Part shown: positions 39,470 to 44,616 of the stretch, piece by piece
Layout of the letters: each line of letters opens with the position of its first letter
How positions within the stretch are numbered: the first letter of the stretch is position 1
Program-made: the position numbers and the translations under genes
The notes under the pieces: generated by a model
The model's input: the letters and a program-made list of their open reading frames with translations, nothing else
Told to the model about the DNA's origin: nothing
The model's database searches: none
Assembly: GCA_022791685.1 (NCBI GenBank)
Contig: JAAVZO010000004.1
Span: 1 to 44,616, forward strand
Source of the DNA: Clostridiales bacterium
GTDB lineage: Bacteria; Bacillota; Clostridia; Oscillospirales; CAG-272
DNA length: 44,616 bases
Direction of reading: 5' to 3'

Positions 39470-40813
39470 ATGAACGATCAGAATTCAACAAAAGAATACT
39501 CGCTCGAGGCATTGCTCGCTTGCGACGGCTTCGACGACGGCTGCGGCAGGATACACAGCTCGGGAGTTAAGGATATCGTCATCGGAAGCGGCACTATCGA
39601 GCGTCTGCCCGACTGCATACGCAGACTCGGCGGCACAAAGCCGTTTTTGGTAGCCGATGAGAACACATGGAAGGCAGCTGGTGAGCGTATAAATGTACTG
39701 CTTGAAAAATCAGGATTCAAGCCGTCAAAATATGTTTTCAACAACCCAAACCTCGAACCCGATGAGCAGGCGGTCGGTTCAGCTGTAATGCACTACGACT
39801 ACAGCTGCGATATCATCATCGGTATCGGCTCAGGCGTGATCAACGACATAAGCAAAATCATCGCCGCAATGACCGGGAACGAATATATCATTGCTGCGAC
39901 CGCACCGTCGATGGACGGCTTCGCGTCGGCAACCTCGTCGATGTCACGCGATGGTCTCAAAGTCTCGCTGCCATCGAAATGCGCGTCGATAGTTATCGGC
40001 GACACTGACATTCTCGCAGCTGCACCTGCTGAAATGCTCGCTTCGGGAGTCGGCGATATGATAGCAAAGTACATCAGCCTGTGCGAATGGAAACTGGCAA
40101 ATATCATCGTTGGCGAATACTACTGTCCGAATATAGCGGCGATAGTCAGAAGTGCGCTTGATGAGGTCGTCAGCCACGCAGATGGGCTTGTAAAGAGAGA
40201 GCCGGAAGCGGTCGAAAGCGTAATGCGTGGAATGGTGCTCGCAGGAATCGCGATGAACTACGCCGGACTCAGTCGTCCAGCTTCGGGTGTTGAGCATTAT
40301 TTCTCGCACGTCTGGGATATGCGCGGACTCGAATTCGGTACGCCAGTATCGCTGCACGGGATACAGTGCGGCGTTGCTACTCTGCTCTCACTGAAGGTAT
40401 ACGAACAGATCGCTAAAATCGCGCCGAACAAGGAAAAGGCGCTCGCATATGCAAAGAACTTTGACTACGCAGAGTGGTCGGACGAGCTGCGCAGCTTCCT
40501 TGGCAAAGGCGCAGAAACTATGATAGCCGCTGAGGCAAAGGACGGTAAATACGATGTAACAAAGCACGCCGCGCGCCTTGACAGTATAATCTCACACTGG
40601 GATGAGATCATCGCAGAAGTAAAAGCGCTGCCAAAGATCGAAGATGTGGAATCGGTGCTGAAAACCATCGGTGCGCCGACAACTCCAGCTGAACTCGGTC
40701 AATCGCCGGAGGTCGTGCAAATGAGCTTCCTTGCCGCGAAGGATATTCGTGACAAGTACGTAGCGCCACGGCTGTTGTGGGATATTGGCGAGCTTGATTC
40801 GGTAGAAATATAA
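39470..40813 (+). CDS. egsA: sn-glycerol-1-phosphate dehydrogenase
   Basis: 447 aa, RBS AGGAGA. Reduces dihydroxyacetone phosphate to sn-glycerol-1-phosphate with NAD(P)H. Family marks: IIGIGSGVINDISK (nucleotide/cofactor loop), TAPSMDGFASATSSM, GDTDILAAAPAEMLASGVGDMIAKY, and metal-ligand histidines in GVEHYFSHVWD and SLHGIQCGV (about residues 270-295). The length matches bacterial AraM/EgsA plus a C-terminal helical part. Probably cotranscribed with the MocR regulator. Its lipid or osmolyte role here is unknown. Confidence 0.85.
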   Translation: MNDQNSTKEYSLEALLACDGFDDGCGRIHSSGVKDIVIGSGTIERLPDCIRRLGGTKPFLVADENTWKAAGERINVLLEKSGFKPSKYVFNNPNLEPDEQAVGSAVMHYDYSCDIIIGIGSGVINDISKIIAAMTGNEYIIAATAPSMDGFASATSSMSRDGLKVSLPSKCASIVIGDTDILAAAPAEMLASGVGDMIAKYISLCEWKLANIIVGEYYCPNIAAIVRSALDEVVSHADGLVKREPEAVESVMRGMVLAGIAMNYAGLSRPASGVEHYFSHVWDMRGLEFGTPVSLHGIQCGVATLLSLKVYEQIAKIAPNKEKALAYAKNFDYAEWSDELRSFLGKGAETMIAAEAKDGKYDVTKHAARLDSIISHWDEIIAEVKALPKIEDVESVLKTIGAPTTPAELGQSPEVVQMSFLAAKDIRDKYVAPRLLWDIGELDSVEI

Positions 40814-40823
40814 TAAGTAAAAA

Positions 40824-40849
40824 AACACGGAGGTTAAAACCTCCGTGTT
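40824..40849. terminator. Bidirectional terminator
   Basis: AACACGGAGGTT - 2 nt - AACCTCCGTGTT, flanked by an A-run on the left, so it ends both egsA and, more strongly, the leftward flavoprotein gene. Confidence 0.85.
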
Positions 40850-40863
40850 ATCTTTATTCAGTC

Positions 40864-41421
40864 CTATGAAAAGTCCCCTATTTTCCCTATCAATTTACCA
40901 ATACTGTGATACATTCCGGAGTAAATTACAGGGTCAAGCTTAGTAAGATCTACATCAAAAGTATCGTCACATTCAATGCGTTCATCAACTTGAATATTTT
41001 TTATTCGGCAGAAAAATGTAGTAGATTCCCCCGTTTTAACAGAATCAACTACTTCACATTCGTATACCCATCGGCTCTCATCAAGTACAGGTACATCCAA
41101 AATGTCTCCTCTGCAAACCTTGTATGGAATTTTATCTTTCTTTCCGCATTCAGCATGATGTGTGCCAAAATAATCTACAAGCTCAAGCATATCTGTACTA
41201 ACTAAGTTTACACTTAACATACCTGTTCTAATGACATTTTTCTTAGTTGTTTTTGTTCCAAACATACTGATGACCAGCAAATAATCGTTATCCTTCTCAT
41301 TCGTAACGCTTATCCACGTGATTGGAGCAAAATTATACGAGCCGTCCTCATTGTTAGTACCAATAATAAATGTCGGCTGAACACACATTGAAAAATTAGT
41401 TCCAATTGATTTTCTTTTCAC
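40864..41421 (-). CDS. Flavin reductase-like FMN-binding protein
   Basis: 185 aa from GTG 41421 (KRKSIGTNFSMCVQPTFIIG is the usual N-terminus); a longer frame to 41523 lies inside ychF and is rejected. The split-barrel FMN fold is indicated by NFAPITWISVTNEKD and TGMLSVNLVSTDMLELVDYFG. Likely reduces flavin or binds FMN in a redox role. Begins 10 bp after ychF ends. Confidence 0.75.
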   Translation of the reverse strand: MKRKSIGTNFSMCVQPTFIIGTNNEDGSYNFAPITWISVTNEKDNDYLLVISMFGTKTTKKNVIRTGMLSVNLVSTDMLELVDYFGTHHAECGKKDKIPYKVCRGDILDVPVLDESRWVYECEVVDSVKTGESTTFFCRIKNIQVDERIECDDTFDVDLTKLDPVIYSGMYHSIGKLIGKIGDFS

Positions 41422-41431
41422 TTTGATATAA

Positions 41432-42526
41432 TTACACGTTAAATCTGAACAGCACAATATCACCGTCCTTGATAACGTACTCCTTACCCTCGCTTCGGAT
41501 AAGTCCCTTCTCCTTCGCCGCATTCATCGTACCGCACGCTACGAGCTCGTCGAATCCGATGACCTCAGCGCGGATGAATCCACGCTCAAAGTCGGAGTGT
41601 ATCTTGCCTGCCGCCTGAGGAGCCTTCGTTCCCTTTGTGATAGTCCACGCACGAACTTCCTTCGGACCTGCGGTAAGATAGCTAATGAGTCCAAGCAGTG
41701 TGTAGCTTGCCTTGATGAGTCGGTCGAGACCACTCTCAGCGATTCCAAGGTCGGCGAGGAATTCGTCGCGCTCTTCGCCCTCGAGCTGCGCGATCTCAGC
41801 TTCGATCCCGGCACAGATAGGCATTATCTGCGAATGCTCGCTCTCTGCAAATGCCGCAAGCTTCTGATATCCGTCATTGTCAGACATATCGCTGCCTATC
41901 TCGTCCTCGGCAATATTAGCGGCGTAGATAACTGGCTTCATCGACAGAAGCTGGCAGTCCTGCATAATTACAAGCTCGTCCTCATTATATTCGAGACTGC
42001 GCGCGCTCTTTCCCTCTGAAAGTGCAGCATACACTCTTTCAAGCAAACTAAGCTCGCCGGCGAGCGTCTTATCGCCCTTCATAGCCTTCTTTACACGGTC
42101 AATGCGGCGCTCGATCATTTCGATATCCGAGAAAATGAGCTCCATATTGATAGTTTCGAGGTCGCGCATTGGGTCAATATTGCCATCGACGTGGATTATA
42201 TTCGAGTCCTCAAAGCAGCGTACTACGTGTATGATAGCGTCGCATTCACGGATGTGCGAAAGGAATTTATTTCCAAGTCCTTCACCCTTCGACGCGCCCT
42301 TAACAAGTCCGGCGATATCGACGAACTCAATGACAGCGGGCGTATACTTTTCGGGATTATACATCTCCGCAAGCACATCAAGACGGCTGTCCGGTACGGC
42401 AACTACGCCGACGTTCGGGTCAATAGTACAGAACGGATAGTTAGCCGACTCTGCTCCAGCGTTGGTTATAGCGTTAAAAAGTGTACTCTTGCCGACGTTC
42501 GGCAGTCCTACGATTCCTAATTTCAT
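41432..42526 (-). CDS. ychF: YchF/Obg-like translation-associated P-loop ATPase
   Basis: 364 aa. G1 GLPNVGKST (residues 6-14), switch DIAGLVKGASKGEGLGN, coiled-coil insertion, YAANIAEDE in place of the GTPase NKxD, and the C-terminal TGS domain (AWTITKGTKAPQAAGKIHSDF). Full length and very conserved. Binds ribosomes and hydrolyses ATP, with roles in stress response. Confidence 0.95.
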   Translation of the reverse strand: MKLGIVGLPNVGKSTLFNAITNAGAESANYPFCTIDPNVGVVAVPDSRLDVLAEMYNPEKYTPAVIEFVDIAGLVKGASKGEGLGNKFLSHIRECDAIIHVVRCFEDSNIIHVDGNIDPMRDLETINMELIFSDIEMIERRIDRVKKAMKGDKTLAGELSLLERVYAALSEGKSARSLEYNEDELVIMQDCQLLSMKPVIYAANIAEDEIGSDMSDNDGYQKLAAFAESEHSQIMPICAGIEAEIAQLEGEERDEFLADLGIAESGLDRLIKASYTLLGLISYLTAGPKEVRAWTITKGTKAPQAAGKIHSDFERGFIRAEVIGFDELVACGTMNAAKEKGLIRSEGKEYVIKDGDIVLFRFNV

Positions 42527-42542
42527 TTTTTTCTAATTCTCC

Positions 42543-43066
42543 TTATATTATCGGTATTTTTGGCGTATTTAAAATGCGATTTACACCATTTTTTAAATGT
42601 ACGTTATTTTCAAACTGCTGGACAGCTTTTGTAAGCGATTCATTCGTCACATGAACATACCTGTCCATCGTAGATTTTATGCTTGCATGCCCGGGCATTT
42701 TTGAAGGATTTTCGGTTGCATTTCGCTTTCAATCGCACGAGTAGCATATGTATGTCGTAATACGTGCATACTGAAACGCTTGATATTTGTCTCATCGCAG
42801 AGTTTGTAAAGATATATGTCATATGAACTATTTTTTGTCGGCTCTCCTGTTCGCCAGTTAATAAATACAAGATCGCGCATAACAAGCTGCGATTTCTTGC
42901 CGGTAAGTCTATCTATATTACCAACCAATTGCGAGCTTCTGATAATATCATACAATATTTTCTCGACGTTTCCCCTGCTCATCAATAAATCTTGCATAAT
43001 ACCGCCAATCATTTATTTGACGTATGCCTTTGCCACACTCTTACATTTTAGATTTTTTCCCATCAT
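42543..43066 (-). pseudogene. Decayed ICE-type tyrosine integrase
   Basis: After RBS AGAGAGGTGG the reading is MGKNLKCKSVAKAYVK, a frameshift, ARFIDEQGKRRE-like residues, then an internal deletion to the C-terminal catalytic part (IDRLTGKKSQLVMRDLVF, HVLRHTYATRAIE), a second frameshift, and MPGHASIKSTMDRYVHVTNE to a stop. The pattern is that of Tn916-like integrases. Two frameshifts and the deletion make it non-functional. Marks a lost integrative element next to ychF. Confidence 0.7.
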
Positions 43067-43584
43067 GCCACCTCTCTCATATGAGAAAAAGCTAATGCAA
43101 CATTATTTATATTATACCACATAAGCATATTTTTTTCAAGTAAAAATTAGATTTTGATTTCATATATTTTATATTATCAACTCTTCGCTAATAAATTCTT
43201 CAAATTCTTTTCGTTTAATAAATTTTTTGCTGCTCACATACTTCCAAACAGCCGCAGGCTCGGCGTACATAGAATCTCAGTACTCCCGGGTTCTCCGCAA
43301 GGTGCGTACACAAGTATCAATGACTAACTGTACGTTTCGTTGCATCCCGATGTGCCTTATGCGTCGGTTTAGAACTCAGCAATATTCGCTCGTGCAATTG
43401 CAGTCATGGCGTACCGATTAAAATGCTGTTGTTCATCACAGCCGTACAGTCTTTACAATTAGAAAGGTGCTATAAAAAGGTTAGATCAATTCAAATAGCC
43501 GACAATTTTTTGAAACCATTTTGTAATATAACATATAGCAAAGCCTCGCTTGATATAATTACATTCTAATTAATTTTATAATTA
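43067..43584. other. AT-rich non-coding stretch between two mobile remnants
   Basis: No gene supported. A 64-codon frame at 43227-43421 has no RBS and no recognisable domain. Probably degraded mobile-element DNA, perhaps including the non-coding end of the IS110-family element that follows. Confidence 0.4.
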
Positions 43585-44040
43585 GTGAACTTTACAGCAA
43601 AAAATCTGCGCAAAGTGAAAGTAGAGCTTGAAACCACGAGACACCACTCTTGCAACATTCTCGGATTTTTTATAACAAAGGTCTCTCAACCATCGTTATT
43701 AATCCGATGTACATCAGTCTAAACCGGAAGAGCGTTAGTCTGCGTAAAACCAAAACAGACGTGGATACCCATACAATTGCGAGTATAATCATGTTTGACG
43801 TGAGCTTAAAACCCTACTCAGACACAGTATACCATAACGAAGACCTAAAGTCACTATCCCAATACAAATTTGATAACGTTTATGACAATGTAAAACTAAA
43901 GCAGTCCGTATCACGCCTTGTCAATATCCTGTTTCCTGAACTTTAAAAGCTTGTATCTACTTTACACACAAAATCGATGTATGAGCATTTATCCGAATTT
44001 CCGGGAGCTCATCGTTGGAAATGTTGTTGTCGAGTATATT
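43585..44040 (+). pseudogene. IS110-family transposase fragment
   Basis: Across two frames: KVELETTRHHSCNILGFF, then GLSTIVINPMYISLN, SLRKTKTDVDTHTIASIIM, LKQSVSRLVNILFPEL, a stop, then KLVSTLHTKSMYEHLSEFPGAH. These match the DEDD-domain part of IS110 transposases. At least one frameshift and one stop; both the N-terminus and the serine-containing C-terminal domain are missing. Confidence 0.7.
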
Positions 44041-44496
44041 TGTATTCATAAGGTTAGAATGAATGACGCGAAGTTCGGTATCATTGAACAGCGATTTTTC
44101 ATCGACAAGACCGGAACAGATGGCAAAGTCTTGTCCTGTGAATTCACGACTGTAAAAGATACGGTGGTTTTCCGGATTGCTGCTTGGGTTTTGAAAGTAG
44201 GTACTGAATACATATCCAAACAGGCTGCTCATTCTTGTCGGTGTAATGGAATTCAGTGCAGAAGCAGACGCTGTATCTTCAATGAGATTCATCAGCTTTG
44301 AGAATTGCCTGTCCTTCATGATAAGCTGCGTCTGAGTGCATAGCTGAATGGTATCCGCTTTGGTGTAGTAAGCAATCAGATGCCCTTTGTGGTAAATATC
44401 TGCAATGTAATCGAAGGATTCCGTATGCCGCGGCTGGAAGCCTCGCCGTGCCAGCTGTTCAAAGAATATGCGGTAGAATTCGGTCTTCGTTCTCAT
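43957..44496 (-). CDS. Mobile-element protein, 3' end altered by IS110 remnant
   Basis: 179 aa from ATG 44496 (RBS AAAGGAG). MRTKTEFYRIFFEQLARRGFQ, IADIYHKGHLIAYYTKADTIQL and SSLFGYVFSTYFQNPSSN look like an accessory protein of conjugative elements, but no family is certain. The last ~25 residues overlap sequence that reads as IS110 transposase on the other strand, so the true C-terminus was probably replaced. Confidence 0.5.
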   Translation of the reverse strand: MRTKTEFYRIFFEQLARRGFQPRHTESFDYIADIYHKGHLIAYYTKADTIQLCTQTQLIMKDRQFSKLMNLIEDTASASALNSITPTRMSSLFGYVFSTYFQNPSSNPENHRIFYSREFTGQDFAICSGLVDEKSLFNDTELRVIHSNLMNTNILDNNISNDELPEIRINAHTSILCVK

Positions 44497-44523
44497 ATGT
44501 GTTCTCCTTTTGAGCAAAAGAAA

Positions 44524-44550
44524 AACTCGCTGTGATTCTTTCAGCGAGTT
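44524..44550 (-). terminator. Terminator between two leftward mobile-element genes
   Basis: AACTCGCTG / CAGCGAGTT hairpin with a T-run on the minus strand, just downstream of a gene that enters from the right edge. Confidence 0.7.
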
Positions 44551-44579
44551 TTGGTTGGTTATTCAGTTGTGCAGCAAAC

Positions 44580-44616
44580 TTATTTGCTTTCCAGCAGTTT
44601 CTTGTACTTTGCGTAG
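44580..44616 (-). CDS. C-terminal tail of a gene cut by the window edge
   Basis: Minus-strand frame ending YAKYKKLLESK and TAA, followed by a terminator. Only 11 codons are visible and another frame is also open, so the product is unknown. Confidence 0.3.
   Translation of the reverse strand, partial: YAKYKKLLESK

Noticed and set aside
43227..43421. 64-codon plus-strand frame
   Set aside because: No RBS, no recognisable domain, lies among decayed mobile elements.

Overview
The window looks like chromosomal DNA of a gut-type Clostridia bacterium (Oscillospirales/Ruminococcaceae-like; inferred from gene content, Gram-positive ribosome binding sites, a sortase-anchored surface protein and Firmicutes-type phage proteins, not from a marker gene). 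It has two halves: the right-hand ~23.8 kb of an integrated tailed prophage (1 to about 23,821; its left end lies outside the window) and host chromosome (23,822-44,616).

Prophage, leftward strand (15,060 down to 1). An early operon of about 15 mostly small genes starts at a Cro-like gene and runs through zinc-ribbon, membrane and HTH proteins to a sigma-70-family factor and an HUH rolling-circle Rep protein. A non-coding patch with palindromes (candidate origin) follows. Next comes the packaging and head module: small terminase, large terminase, portal (with a zinc-ribbon insert), a 48-aa basic protein, scaffold-like protein, decoration protein, major capsid protein, and a neck/receptor-binding fusion that runs off the left edge. 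Short palindromic repeats of at least three families are scattered only through this part, clustering at gene ends and read in several frames where they lie in genes.

Prophage, lysogeny and cargo (14,851-23,821). There are two complete divergent repressor/Cro-type switches in tandem, the second followed by an ImmA/IrrE-type metallopeptidase. Between them sits a convergent, overlapping pair of ribbon-helix-helix genes. AT-rich cargo follows: two small membrane proteins of unknown function, a promoter-to-terminator small RNA candidate, a broken NYN-domain gene, and a type IIS restriction-modification system (two D12-class adenine methylases and an AlwI-family endonuclease). The tyrosine integrase is last. 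About 60 bp after it is a 3'-end fragment of a tRNA-Pro-like gene ending in CCA and then a terminator: the likely attR.

Host part. In order: a sortase-anchored pilin-like protein; a TetM/EF-G-like ribosomal GTPase fused to a Rae1/YacP-like NYN endoribonuclease, preceded by a 12-codon overlapping minicistron; a three-gene leftward operon (small protein, MMPL/RND transporter, 1597-aa GLUG/coiled-coil surface protein) divergent from a TetR regulator with a palindromic operator between them; a beta-helix protein; a small membrane protein; a MocR-type regulator in which the expected PLP lysine is arginine, next to sn-glycerol-1-phosphate dehydrogenase; a flavin-reductase-like protein; and YchF. 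The right end (42.5-44.6 kb) is a graveyard of mobile DNA: a decayed ICE-type integrase, a frameshifted IS110-family transposase fragment and a mobile-element gene whose 3' end runs into it.
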